A DNA stretch of 64,000 nucleotides from Burkholderiales bacterium. Its GTDB lineage: Bacteria; Pseudomonadota; Gammaproteobacteria; Burkholderiales; Burkholderiaceae_B. The translations under genes and the position numbers were made by a program. Numbering within the stretch: the first letter of the stretch is position 1; each line of letters opens with the position of its first letter. The notes beneath the pieces were generated by a model that was given only the letters and a program-made list of their open reading frames with translations, was not told the DNA's origin and did not search any database. Positions 26,581 to 34,916 of the stretch are shown in pieces. The stretch lies in the NCBI GenBank assembly GCA_021299735.1, contig JAJTEM010000007.1, positions 23,593 through 87,592 on the forward strand, read 5' to 3'.

Positions 26581-27609
26581 TTAGTTCAACAAGTCGTCCA
26601 CGTTCATGCCTGCCGGCATCGCGGCTTCTTCATCCCAATATTTTCCCATGCTGCCCACCGGTGTGCGCGTACCCACGTTTTCTGACCAATAACGGTCGGA
26701 AAGGTTTGTCATTACAGCCACAGAAATTCCTTCAACCAAAGCAAATTGCTTGCTTGGCTTGAAATCTTTCACAGTGGCAAACCGCTTGGTTGCGTCGCGG
26801 AAGCGGGCTGTATCACCCACGGCCAGCGCGGACAAGCCGTACATGACATGCGACAAACGAACGCCCTGACGCTCGCCGATCAACATGGACAAACGGAATG
26901 TACCCCAGACGTCTTTACCCTCCGAGGCGCCTGGCAAAATGCTCCAAACAACGGCGCGAGCCGCATTGGGCGCGCCCCACCATTTTGCATTCGATATACA
27001 GGTGAGCGCCCGTTCAGATTTTGGGGCAATGTCGGTAGGTACCCCAACCATTTGTTGGGAAGCAATATCATTTACCACGGCTTGTAAACCAGCCACTGTA
27101 CCTAGCAAGTAAGTGAGTTCATCAAAATCACGCTGAAACTCTGGACAACCTTCACCGTATTCAAAATTGTATTTGTCTTCAAGTTTGTTGCGCATGGCTT
27201 CAAAAGCGCGCAACTGGCGGCGGGCTGTAATTTCCAGCAGGCGCTTTTGACCAATACGGGCATCTTGTGCTTCTTCAATGTTGTTTTGCTTGGAGGCGCG
27301 CAAGTAACGCAGTTCTTCTTCAACGGCGCGTTGTTCTGAACAGGCTGCGGAAGACACCAGCAGAAGGGATTCAAGCAGCTGTGGATCGCCGCCAAATGCG
27401 CGGGTGCCGCCGGAGATCAAAGGAAAATTGCCCGTAGCAAAACGACAGGCCATGTCGACATCGTCAATTTCGAGCTGGGGGGGAATGATTCTGCGTTCAA
27501 TCAGGTTGATCGCGAGGTTGGTAGCCCCCCTTTCGACGCTTGCGCAACCTGCCGCAAATACAAGCACTCCCAAAATGGCTAATGCGCGCCATGCGCCAGC
27601 TTTGTTCAT
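26581..27609 (-). CDS. Conserved lipoprotein linked to the TRAP cluster
   Basis: A 342-aa lipoprotein. The signal MNKAGAWRALAILGVLVFAAGC ends in a lipobox with Cys at about 22. The mature part is mostly helical, with charged stretches (EELRYLRASKQNNIEEAQDARIGQKRLLE) and no motif I can name. The position resembles TatT, the TRAP-associated lipoprotein of Treponema, but clear TPR repeats are not visible. I chose the ATG at 27609, which has GGAG upstream, over an open frame reaching 27678. It is the first gene of the three-gene set lipoprotein - binding protein - fused permease and probably carries its promoter in the 260 bp upstream. Confidence 0.7.
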   Translation of the reverse strand: MNKAGAWRALAILGVLVFAAGCASVERGATNLAINLIERRIIPPQLEIDDVDMACRFATGNFPLISGGTRAFGGDPQLLESLLLVSSAACSEQRAVEEELRYLRASKQNNIEEAQDARIGQKRLLEITARRQLRAFEAMRNKLEDKYNFEYGEGCPEFQRDFDELTYLLGTVAGLQAVVNDIASQQMVGVPTDIAPKSERALTCISNAKWWGAPNAARAVVWSILPGASEGKDVWGTFRLSMLIGERQGVRLSHVMYGLSALAVGDTARFRDATKRFATVKDFKPSKQFALVEGISVAVMTNLSDRYWSENVGTRTPVGSMGKYWDEEAAMPAGMNVDDLLN

Positions 27610-27868
27610 TGATGTCTCCGTTGATTTTTCTTTTATACCTTGCCTAGTCAATATTTGGATTTGACTTTTGAGTAACAAGGTTTTCGCATGTTATTAAACC
27701 ATGAAATATTCACCCATCCAAGGGAAAGTAAACACTTGTTAATAGAAGCGTCATTCTATTTAAACCGCCAAACCCAAAGATAGATGCCGAAACACCCCGC
27801 AATTGAAAGCAATAATTTGTTCAAAAATGCGGAAAATGAAACATTCTTAAGTTGCTCCCTTGAAACTC

Positions 27869-29269
27869 ATGACGCAGATTGACTTATCGGCAGACAACCT
27901 CACTCCCGCAGTCGAGAAGGGTACCGCTGCAAAGCCTGACCGAATGAAGCAGGCGGTAAAAGACATGGCGCCACTAAAAGGCAAAACTGCACTGGTCGTG
28001 GATTCTGCCCTGGCCACCCGGCGGGCACTTCAGGATCAGCTTTCACAATTGGGTGCCAAGGCGGTTATTTTTGCGAGCACGGTATCCGAAGTTGAACAAC
28101 ATTTAAGTTCTCGCGAGTTCGCGTTGATTGTGTGTGAATATCAACTCGAAGGGGACCGCAATGGTCAACAACTGCTGGAAGACTTGCGGGTAAACAACAA
28201 GCTGGCGTGGTCTACTGCATTCATGATGGTGACCGGTGAGCGAAGCTACGGCAATGTAGTAGCAGTCGCTGAATTTGAACCCGACGATTACCTGATCAAG
28301 CCATTTACCGCGTCCACGCTGTCAGACCGCGTGGTGCGGGTATTCAACCGAAAAATTCGTCTGGCACAAGCTTACCAATTCATGTTTGAAGAGCGCTTCG
28401 AGGAAGTGCCTGGCATTTGCGATCAGCTTGAATCCCAATTTCCCCAGTACCTGAACGAACTTGAACGGATGCGTGTGGAGTCGTTTTACAGGTCGGCACA
28501 GTACGAAAAAACCGAACATGAATTACTCCTCAAACTTGAAAAAGCGCCCAAGCCCTGGATGCAATTGTTGTTAGCCAAAGTCAATCTAGAAAAAAAGCAG
28601 TTTGATGAGGCCAATGAATTACTTAGCGCAGTGGTGAAAACAAACCCGGAATACCTTGCAGCAAGCGATTTGTTCGCCGACGTGCTGTGGGAGCAAAACC
28701 GCCCTGCCGATGCCCTGGATATTCTTGAGAAGATGGGTGCAAAGGCGCTTTCGTCAACAACTCGCCTGCGCAAACTGGCCGATCTCGCAGTCAGGATTGG
28801 AGACAATACCCGTTCGAAGAATTACCTGACCAAAGTGATCGACCGCTCACGCAATACATCACTTTCACAAATTCACGATTACCTGCAGCTGTCGAAAATT
28901 TACGTTCAAGAAGGCCGGCACGAAGAAGCCGAGAAGCTGACTGCCAAAATGCGCAGCACTGTGAACTCTACCGAGCTTGATTTGGCACGCGCCATGATGG
29001 CCATACAAAAAGACATTGCCGATGGGCGTGGCTTGAAGGCCAACGACAAATTAATCGCATTTTTCGAGAGCAACAACGAACTAATTCCAACCCTTGAACC
29101 TGAGACACTAACCAGCCTGCTGGAATTGTGTTTTGCTGCCAACATGGACAACAAAGGATACGAACTGGCCAGTCAAATTACCAAACACAAACCCTCAAAG
29201 GCCATGCTGGACAGAATTCGAACTGCAATTTCAGATTTTAAAGACAAGAAAAGTGCTGACAGCGACTAA
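27869..29269 (+). CDS. Receiver-domain protein with TPR-like repeats, phospho-acceptor Asp replaced by Glu
   Basis: A 466-aa cytoplasmic signalling protein. The N-terminal receiver domain (about 38-155) starts KTALVVDSALATRRALQDQL and ends with DDYLIKPFT. The strand that normally carries the phosphorylated Asp reads ALIVCEYQLEG, so Glu replaces Asp (about residue 90), and the usual acidic pair is reduced to VVDS. The rest (about 160-455) is helical with TPR-like pairs (FDEANELLSAVVKTNPEYLAASDLFADVLW; RPADALDILEKMG). There is no DNA-binding domain, so it probably acts through protein contacts. An in-frame TTG at 27860 is an alternative start. It stands alone, convergent with the sox cluster. 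Confidence 0.85.
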   Translation: MTQIDLSADNLTPAVEKGTAAKPDRMKQAVKDMAPLKGKTALVVDSALATRRALQDQLSQLGAKAVIFASTVSEVEQHLSSREFALIVCEYQLEGDRNGQQLLEDLRVNNKLAWSTAFMMVTGERSYGNVVAVAEFEPDDYLIKPFTASTLSDRVVRVFNRKIRLAQAYQFMFEERFEEVPGICDQLESQFPQYLNELERMRVESFYRSAQYEKTEHELLLKLEKAPKPWMQLLLAKVNLEKKQFDEANELLSAVVKTNPEYLAASDLFADVLWEQNRPADALDILEKMGAKALSSTTRLRKLADLAVRIGDNTRSKNYLTKVIDRSRNTSLSQIHDYLQLSKIYVQEGRHEEAEKLTAKMRSTVNSTELDLARAMMAIQKDIADGRGLKANDKLIAFFESNNELIPTLEPETLTSLLELCFAANMDNKGYELASQITKHKPSKAMLDRIRTAISDFKDKKSADSD

Positions 29270-29274
29270 AAAAG

Positions 29275-29718
29275 CTACAAGGCCCAAGCAGCCTTGATCA
29301 ACTCGTCCAGATAAGCACCATAAAACTCAGGCAAACTCGCACCCAATAGAGGTTTTCCAGCAACCGCACCTTTGGCATTGAAAACAATCACGGTGGGCGA
29401 GAACTTCACATTCAATGGTCCTGCCAGTGATTTTCCGGTGTAGCTATTGCCATCAAACCATGTGAAGTTTCGTTTGCTGTCTGAAAAATCAATTTCATAC
29501 ACTGCCACCCTGCCCTTGTAATTTGGATCAGTGTGAATGTGGCGAAGGGACTGTTGCCTTACTTTCTCGCAATAAGCGCAATCGGGTACTGAAAAAAGAA
29601 TGACAACTGCCTGAGCATTTTGCTTGTACAAATTGCCCGGAAACGCCAGTGCACCTTCACCCGCACTAAATACAGGTGAAAGGCAAAACAACATAAACAC
29701 AGCCAAAATTGCTTTCAT
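29275..29718 (-). CDS. soxW: SoxW-like periplasmic thioredoxin
   Basis: A 147-aa secreted thioredoxin-fold protein. It has a signal peptide (MKAILAVFMLFCLSPVFSAG), an active-site CxxC in PDCAYCEKVRQ (about 45-48) and a conserved cis-Pro region (FSPTVIVFNAKG). SoxW proteins keep the Sox components, mainly SoxY, reduced in the periplasm. The ATG at 29718 is 6 bp after soxB and gives a proper signal peptide; the frame is open further upstream inside soxB. It is the last gene of the sox cluster. The symbol rests on context and the CxxC motif. Confidence 0.75.
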   Translation of the reverse strand: MKAILAVFMLFCLSPVFSAGEGALAFPGNLYKQNAQAVVILFSVPDCAYCEKVRQQSLRHIHTDPNYKGRVAVYEIDFSDSKRNFTWFDGNSYTGKSLAGPLNVKFSPTVIVFNAKGAVAGKPLLGASLPEFYGAYLDELIKAAWAL

Positions 29719-29723
29719 GCAAT

Positions 29724-31451
29724 TTAGACCACAAACCCCGGGTTGTTGTTCATTCCGATCAACTTCGGCGTGTAAGGCACTTTTGTGGCAATTGTTTTCT
29801 TGGCCTTTAAATAGGTTTCCACCACATCCCAAATAGGCGGCTCGCCATTGCTGCGCGCTTCTTCGGCCACAGGCGCCCACCCTGCGACCTTGTAGGTTTT
29901 TGAAGCTTCGATGGGCTTGCCATTCAAGCGCATGTCGGTAATGCGCTGGCCCGCATCAGCAGCCGGGTTGCAGGTGTAGGTTAAACCGCCCACACGCACC
30001 ATGTCGCCGCCTTGTTGGTAATACGGGTCGGGGTTAAACAGGTTGTCGCAAACATCTTCCAACACAGTTTTGATGAACTCACCTTTCATATCGGTCAAGG
30101 TGGTGTTGGGGTAGGTAATTGCGGTTTGGTCCATTAGGTGTTCACGCGTAATGGTTTGGCCAGGCAGCAAGGAGGTTCCCCAACGGAAGCCTGGAGAAAA
30201 TGCAATTTCGGCGCCCTTCACTTCCATCAAGGCATCAACAATTAACTGGTCCCAACTTCCATTGAAGTTGCCACGGCGGTACAACAAACCCTCACTCACT
30301 GCCAAGGGCTCGCTCAGCTTTTCAATATACGGCTTGCGTACATTGCGCACAAAGGCATCCATTTCTGGGTCAGCAGGCAGCATATTCGAGAACACGGGCA
30401 ACAGCCTGTATTTGAAATCGCGAAGCTTGCCACCTTGAATGTCCATGTCGAGCACACCCAGAAACTTGCTGTTGCTGCCCGCGTTGGTTACGTAGGTTGT
30501 ACCCGATGAGTTTTTTACAGGAATGGCGTTGGGCACACCATCGTGCGTGTGACCACCCAAAATAAAATCAATGCCGGTAACCCGGCTGGCCATTTTCAAA
30601 TCCACGTCCATGCCGTTGTGTGAGAGAACTACTACAGCCTGTGCACCTTTGGCACGCACTTCATTAACCACTTCCTGCATGCTTTCTTCTTGAATGCCGT
30701 ACGACCAATCTTTTACGAAGTAACGCGGATTGGCGATTGGACTATAAGGAAAAGCCTGCCCAATAATTGCCACCTTGCAACCATTGATTGTTTTCATCAC
30801 ATGGCTTGGAAACACAGGGTCGCCGAAATCCGCAGTTTTAATATTTTGAGCAACAATGTCGACTTTGCCTTTGAAGTCTTTCTCAGCCACTTCAAGAATT
30901 CTGTCTGAGCCGTAAGTGCATTCCCAGTGCAGGGTCATGACATCCACACCCAACATTTTCGCGGCATCCACCATATCTTGCGCATTGGTCCACAGGCTGG
31001 TGGCTGAACCTTGCCAAGTGTCGCCACCATCTAGCAGCAATGCACCGGGCCGGCTGGCTTTCATCATTTTGACCAAGGTGGCAAGGTGCGCAAAACCGCC
31101 CACCTTGCCATAGCGCTTGGCAGCTTCTTCAAAATTCAAATAAGTGAATGCATGGGCCTGCGCTGAACCGGGCTTGATGTTGAATGCTTTCAACAGCGAT
31201 TCGCCCACCAAGTGCGGGGCTTTGCCAAATGCTGATGCCACCCCCAAATTCACATTCGGCTCGCGAAAATAAATAGGCACCAATTGTGCGTGGCAATCGG
31301 TCATGTGCAGCAGGCTGGCATTGCCGAAGGGTTTCAGGTCATAAAGTTTTTCACCCTGCCCACCGGCCAAAACTTGTGGTGAGTTGATCGCCATGCCCGC
31401 AGCCGAGGCGGCCGCCAACATGCCCATGAATTCGCGTCGATTCATCTGCAT
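29724..31451 (-). CDS. soxB: Thiosulfohydrolase SoxB
   Basis: SoxB is the periplasmic di-manganese enzyme that releases sulfate from the SoxY-bound cysteine S-thiosulfonate. The 575-aa product has a twin-arginine signal (NRREFMGMLAAASAAG) and a metallophosphatase domain with LLHMTDCHAQL, LLLDGGDTWQGSAT, VVLSHNGMDVD and GGHTHDGVPN. A 5'-nucleotidase-like C-terminal domain follows (about 370-575). It belongs to the soxCDYZAXB operon, 68 bp after soxX. Confidence 0.97.
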   Translation of the reverse strand: MQMNRREFMGMLAAASAAGMAINSPQVLAGGQGEKLYDLKPFGNASLLHMTDCHAQLVPIYFREPNVNLGVASAFGKAPHLVGESLLKAFNIKPGSAQAHAFTYLNFEEAAKRYGKVGGFAHLATLVKMMKASRPGALLLDGGDTWQGSATSLWTNAQDMVDAAKMLGVDVMTLHWECTYGSDRILEVAEKDFKGKVDIVAQNIKTADFGDPVFPSHVMKTINGCKVAIIGQAFPYSPIANPRYFVKDWSYGIQEESMQEVVNEVRAKGAQAVVVLSHNGMDVDLKMASRVTGIDFILGGHTHDGVPNAIPVKNSSGTTYVTNAGSNSKFLGVLDMDIQGGKLRDFKYRLLPVFSNMLPADPEMDAFVRNVRKPYIEKLSEPLAVSEGLLYRRGNFNGSWDQLIVDALMEVKGAEIAFSPGFRWGTSLLPGQTITREHLMDQTAITYPNTTLTDMKGEFIKTVLEDVCDNLFNPDPYYQQGGDMVRVGGLTYTCNPAADAGQRITDMRLNGKPIEASKTYKVAGWAPVAEEARSNGEPPIWDVVETYLKAKKTIATKVPYTPKLIGMNNNPGFVV

Positions 31452-31519
31452 TGGATAGTTCGCTTTTCAGAAGGTTTACACCCGCGCCATTACAGGCGCA
31501 GGTGACGGTAAGGATTACG

Positions 31520-32161
31520 TTATTTGTTGACCGGAGAATCGGCTGCCATTAGCAAGGCCATCACATCTTTCAACTGTTTTTCAGTCAGAATGCCCTCGGC
31601 ACCAAAACGCGGCATGTTCGAGCATGCATTGTAAGCATGCGAATTCCAGATTTTCGCCCAAGTGTATTTCATGATTTCTTCAGAATTTCCGCGCAGTTTG
31701 CTGTACTGATAAAGCGACGGGCCGATGTTGCCATAGGACAATTCCTGCGGTGCCAACTGGTGGCAAGCGTAACAGTTGCCCCCCGCTTCAGTGCCCTCTT
31801 TGTCTGAAAACTGAAAACCCACACCGGTTTGTGCTATTTTTTCACCCGCTTTCCAATCGCCCAAATATTGGCCATCGGCGGGGTACTTCACAGCAGCCAA
31901 AGCGGCCTTTTCCAGCTCGGCACGTTTGCCTTGCGGCAAACCACCTGGCGCAGTTTCAGCCACTGAACAGGCTTTTTGTAGTTCGGTTTGGTTGACGCGT
32001 TCCAGTTTCGCAATGCCTTTCTCTTTGAAAGAAGACAACATCAACTGGTGAATTTCCTCGTTGCTCGGCTCGGCAACCATGGGTTTGCTGTCCGTGTTTG
32101 CACAGGCTGACAACAAGGCCACCAAGAAAAGGCCGAATGAGTATTTGATTGTACGAAGCAT
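31520..32161 (-). CDS. soxX: Sulfur-oxidising cytochrome SoxX
   Basis: Small c-type cytochrome subunit of SoxAX, which joins thiosulfate to SoxY by oxidation. The 213-aa product has a lipoprotein-like signal (FGLFLVALLSAC, Cys at about 20) and one haem site CYACH (about 133-137). A Met ligand is likely in SNMPRFGAEGILTEKQ. It is longer than the Paracoccus protein (about 150 aa), with an extra N-terminal helical part of about 60 residues. It follows soxA by 17 bp. Confidence 0.92.
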   Translation of the reverse strand: MLRTIKYSFGLFLVALLSACANTDSKPMVAEPSNEEIHQLMLSSFKEKGIAKLERVNQTELQKACSVAETAPGGLPQGKRAELEKAALAAVKYPADGQYLGDWKAGEKIAQTGVGFQFSDKEGTEAGGNCYACHQLAPQELSYGNIGPSLYQYSKLRGNSEEIMKYTWAKIWNSHAYNACSNMPRFGAEGILTEKQLKDVMALLMAADSPVNK

Positions 32162-32178
32162 GTTTGTTCTCCTTGTTG

Positions 32179-33015
32179 TTAGCGCTTAAGCGATGTGGCC
32201 TGCATGGTACCGCCCTCGGCTTTAACACCCAGGTAAGTAATCAGGTCGATCGACGCTTGTGAGCCATACTTCAACTCGGGAAAACGTTGCTGGCGGAAAC
32301 AATCGTACATGCGCCATTGCATGGAACGAACTGCACCCTGAGAAACACGGTACGCAGGCCAAGCTGCAAATGCGGCTTGTGCAGGTTCGGGCTTGGTCAG
32401 GTTGGGTAAACCTTGCAGGCGAATTCGTTGATCGTCGGTTGCGTGGCAGCTTGCACATGAAAAATCGTATGGGCCTGCACGGTAGAAGAAAATTTTCTCA
32501 CCGCGTGCGCGGGATGCTTTTTCCTCTGGATGGGCCTGTGGCACTTTGATAATGGCACCACGCGACTGGGCATAAATATAAGCCACCAGCGATTCGAGCT
32601 CAGTGGGTTTTTCGCCTGCGCCTGAATACGGCTTCTTGGTAATTTCAGCAATGTCGCGGCCCTGCAAGGTGACCATGCAGTGAACCAAACGTGTTTCTAC
32701 ATCCATTACCTTGCCTGCATCGCTAAAAAAGCGAGGCAAAGTGGCCACCGCACCTTCCAGTTTTCCAGGGCCGATACCAAGATCGCATTGCTCGAGTGAT
32801 GCTTTTTTGGGACCTTGTGGTTTTGTCCAAAGGTCTTCGCCACGCAGCTCGACCAGTTCTGCCGGGTTACCATCGGCCAACATGTCGCGATATTCCTGAA
32901 TGCCCTGCTCGGTACTTTTTTGTGCATGCGCACTCATTGTGAATGGCGCCAGTACACCTGCACCCACAAAGGCTACAGCGGCCAGCTTGGCCGCTTTTTT
33001 TACTGTTTGCCTCAT
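32179..33015 (-). CDS. soxA: Sulfur-oxidising cytochrome SoxA (mono-haem type)
   Basis: Catalytic subunit of SoxAX. The 278-aa product has a signal peptide, one haem motif CASCH (about residue 190) in the C-terminal domain, and the active-site Cys ligand in MYDCFRQQRFPELKYG. The N-terminal domain keeps two lone Cys (LEQCDLG, LVHCMVT), probably a disulfide, where di-haem SoxA carries a second CxxCH. It follows soxZ by 38 bp; the ATG at 33015 has AAGGGG upstream. Confidence 0.95.
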   Translation of the reverse strand: MRQTVKKAAKLAAVAFVGAGVLAPFTMSAHAQKSTEQGIQEYRDMLADGNPAELVELRGEDLWTKPQGPKKASLEQCDLGIGPGKLEGAVATLPRFFSDAGKVMDVETRLVHCMVTLQGRDIAEITKKPYSGAGEKPTELESLVAYIYAQSRGAIIKVPQAHPEEKASRARGEKIFFYRAGPYDFSCASCHATDDQRIRLQGLPNLTKPEPAQAAFAAWPAYRVSQGAVRSMQWRMYDCFRQQRFPELKYGSQASIDLITYLGVKAEGGTMQATSLKR

Positions 33016-33053
33016 CTCACACCCCTTGTTATGGTTTACGTATTAACTGGAGA

Positions 33054-33365
33054 TTACGCTACTTTGGTTTTGTCGGTGCGGGAGTCACCTTTGTTGTCAG
33101 TCCATGTCACTTCCACTGTGTCACCAGCCTTGCCACCCTTGAAAGAGAAAGAAAGGAAAGGATTTTTGGACACTGCTGGCCCCCAGTTGGCCATCAATAC
33201 TGTTTTGTCATTGCACTTGGCTGTCACGTTTTGAATGTACCAGGCTGGTACTGTGCTGCCATCGGCAGCTTTGCGCTGGCCAGTTTCCATTTCATGCGCC
33301 ATCAACACTTTCACTTCGACTTCGTCGCCATTGGCTTTGGCGCGAATTTTCATTGGATCACCCAT
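33054..33365 (-). CDS. soxZ: Thiosulfate oxidation carrier protein SoxZ
   Basis: SoxZ pairs with SoxY to form the carrier of sulfur intermediates in the periplasm. The 103-aa length is standard. The start GDPMKIRAKANGDEVEVKVLMAHEMETG is the family pattern, and the fold is an immunoglobulin-like sandwich. It has no signal peptide of its own, as expected, since it is exported with SoxY. It lies 22 bp downstream of soxY. Confidence 0.97.
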   Translation of the reverse strand: MGDPMKIRAKANGDEVEVKVLMAHEMETGQRKAADGSTVPAWYIQNVTAKCNDKTVLMANWGPAVSKNPFLSFSFKGGKAGDTVEVTWTDNKGDSRTDKTKVA

Positions 33366-33387
33366 TTTTATCTCCTGAATTTTTTAA

Positions 33388-33861
33388 TCAACCGCCACAA
33401 CCACCAAGGGTCACTTTGACCTCTTTCTTGGCAAAGTAGTATTTGCCATCGGCTTTCACGAGCGCATACACATCGCTTGATTTCCCCATTTTCACGCGGG
33501 TATTTACCTTGGCATCTGTACCGGCAGGAATCATGAATTGAGCCGACATCATGGATGGGTTATTGGCCACCAACAAAGAAACTTCAGTGGTATTTTTCAA
33601 CTTGCTGTCAGCACCCACAGGCACCACAGCACCGTTTTCCGCAATATCAGGAGCGATCACGGTAATGTCTTTGCTCTCGGTGGGCATGTTGCCACCCAAG
33701 GCTTTCATCAGTTCATCCATCGACTTCGCGCTGAAAGCTTTCTCTGGATAACCTGCAGCAGCAAACACTTCGCTGGGTTTGATCAAACCGGCAGCAACTG
33801 CCAAGCCCAACACTGTCAGGCCAGAAGAGGCCTTCAGGATGGTGCGTCTGTTTTGATTCAT
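33388..33861 (-). CDS. soxY: Thiosulfate oxidation carrier protein SoxY
   Basis: SoxY carries all sulfur intermediates on a C-terminal cysteine. The diagnostic swinging arm VTLGGCGG ends the 157-aa protein. The N-terminus has a twin-arginine-type signal (NRRTILKASSGLTVLGLAVAAG), so the SoxYZ complex should leave by the Tat route. It lies between soxD and soxZ. Confidence 0.98.
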   Translation of the reverse strand: MNQNRRTILKASSGLTVLGLAVAAGLIKPSEVFAAAGYPEKAFSAKSMDELMKALGGNMPTESKDITVIAPDIAENGAVVPVGADSKLKNTTEVSLLVANNPSMMSAQFMIPAGTDAKVNTRVKMGKSSDVYALVKADGKYYFAKKEVKVTLGGCGG

Positions 33862-33890
33862 TGACTAACTCCTCCTAAAAATTTCATCAA

Positions 33891-34913
33891 TCACTTTTTG
33901 CCGGACAAAAACCAGTCAGAAAGTGCGTTCAAATCTTCTTGCGACAAATGCGACTGCGCTGGCATGGGCATGTCACCCCAAACACCAGCTCCACCTGCTT
34001 TTATTTTACCTGCAAGGTAGGCCTTGGCATCGGGCTTGCCAGCGTACTTGTTGGCCACCGCAACTACTGATGGACCCAACTTTTTGTTGTCAATTCCATG
34101 GCAAGCCACACAACCATTGGCATTGAACAAAGACTCGCCAGAATGCATGCTGACCTTCGACGCAGCTTGAGCACTGTTGGCTTGCGCTACTGTAACTACG
34201 CCACGCACTGGGCCAACCAAACGATTTTGATCTTTCAAGTTGCCATGCGCATCGCGGGCGTACTCGGGCAAATAAGAAATGATCTTCGCTTCCGGTTTGC
34301 AGTTTGACATGCAACGGGCTTCTTTCACATCGGGTTTACCCGATGGAAGCCACATGCCGTGATTGGTTTGCATGCCGTTTCGGTTGGGTAATTTGGCCTG
34401 GGTTTGCGCCATGTTCTGGTCGCTTAAAACGAAGTCATCGCCCACTATTCCACCCATGTTCAGAATGTAGGCTGTTACTGCATACACTTCTTCGGTACTC
34501 AGGCTTTTCGGTGCTGTCCATGGCATGGCGCGGTTAATGTAATCCCACAAAGTGGACAAAGTGGGTACTTTCATCAGGGTGGTGCGCTGCGGTGCTGATC
34601 CATCCTTCAGTGATTGCACACGGCCGTTTTTAATATCGGCTGCTGTGGTACCGCCAACAATTGGTGTGAATACTTCATTGCTTTCACCAAATACACCGTG
34701 GCAAGAAGCACACTGGGCTTCCCACACTTCCATGCCCTTGGCCACGCTGCCGCTGCCTTTGGGTAAGCCAACAAAATCGGGGCGTACATCAATGTCCCAT
34801 GCCTTGACTTCTTCAGGTGTGGCAATTCGGCCCAAGCCTTCAAAAGCCAAAGCATTGGTGCTGAACAATACGCCCGTGAAAATAGCAACCAGTAAATTAA
34901 TCTTGAACTTCAT
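33891..34913 (-). CDS. soxD: Sulfur dehydrogenase cytochrome subunit SoxD
   Basis: Di-haem c-type cytochrome partner of SoxC; Sox(CD)2 oxidises the SoxY-bound sulfane to the sulfone level and passes six electrons on. The 340-aa product has a signal peptide and two haem sites, CASCH (about 68-72, followed by GVFGES) and CVACH (about 270-274). A PxP-type Met ligand region (GDMPMPAQSHLS) is near the end. It begins 3 bp after soxC. Confidence 0.94.
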   Translation of the reverse strand: MKFKINLLVAIFTGVLFSTNALAFEGLGRIATPEEVKAWDIDVRPDFVGLPKGSGSVAKGMEVWEAQCASCHGVFGESNEVFTPIVGGTTAADIKNGRVQSLKDGSAPQRTTLMKVPTLSTLWDYINRAMPWTAPKSLSTEEVYAVTAYILNMGGIVGDDFVLSDQNMAQTQAKLPNRNGMQTNHGMWLPSGKPDVKEARCMSNCKPEAKIISYLPEYARDAHGNLKDQNRLVGPVRGVVTVAQANSAQAASKVSMHSGESLFNANGCVACHGIDNKKLGPSVVAVANKYAGKPDAKAYLAGKIKAGGAGVWGDMPMPAQSHLSQEDLNALSDWFLSGKK

Positions 34914-34916
34914 GCC

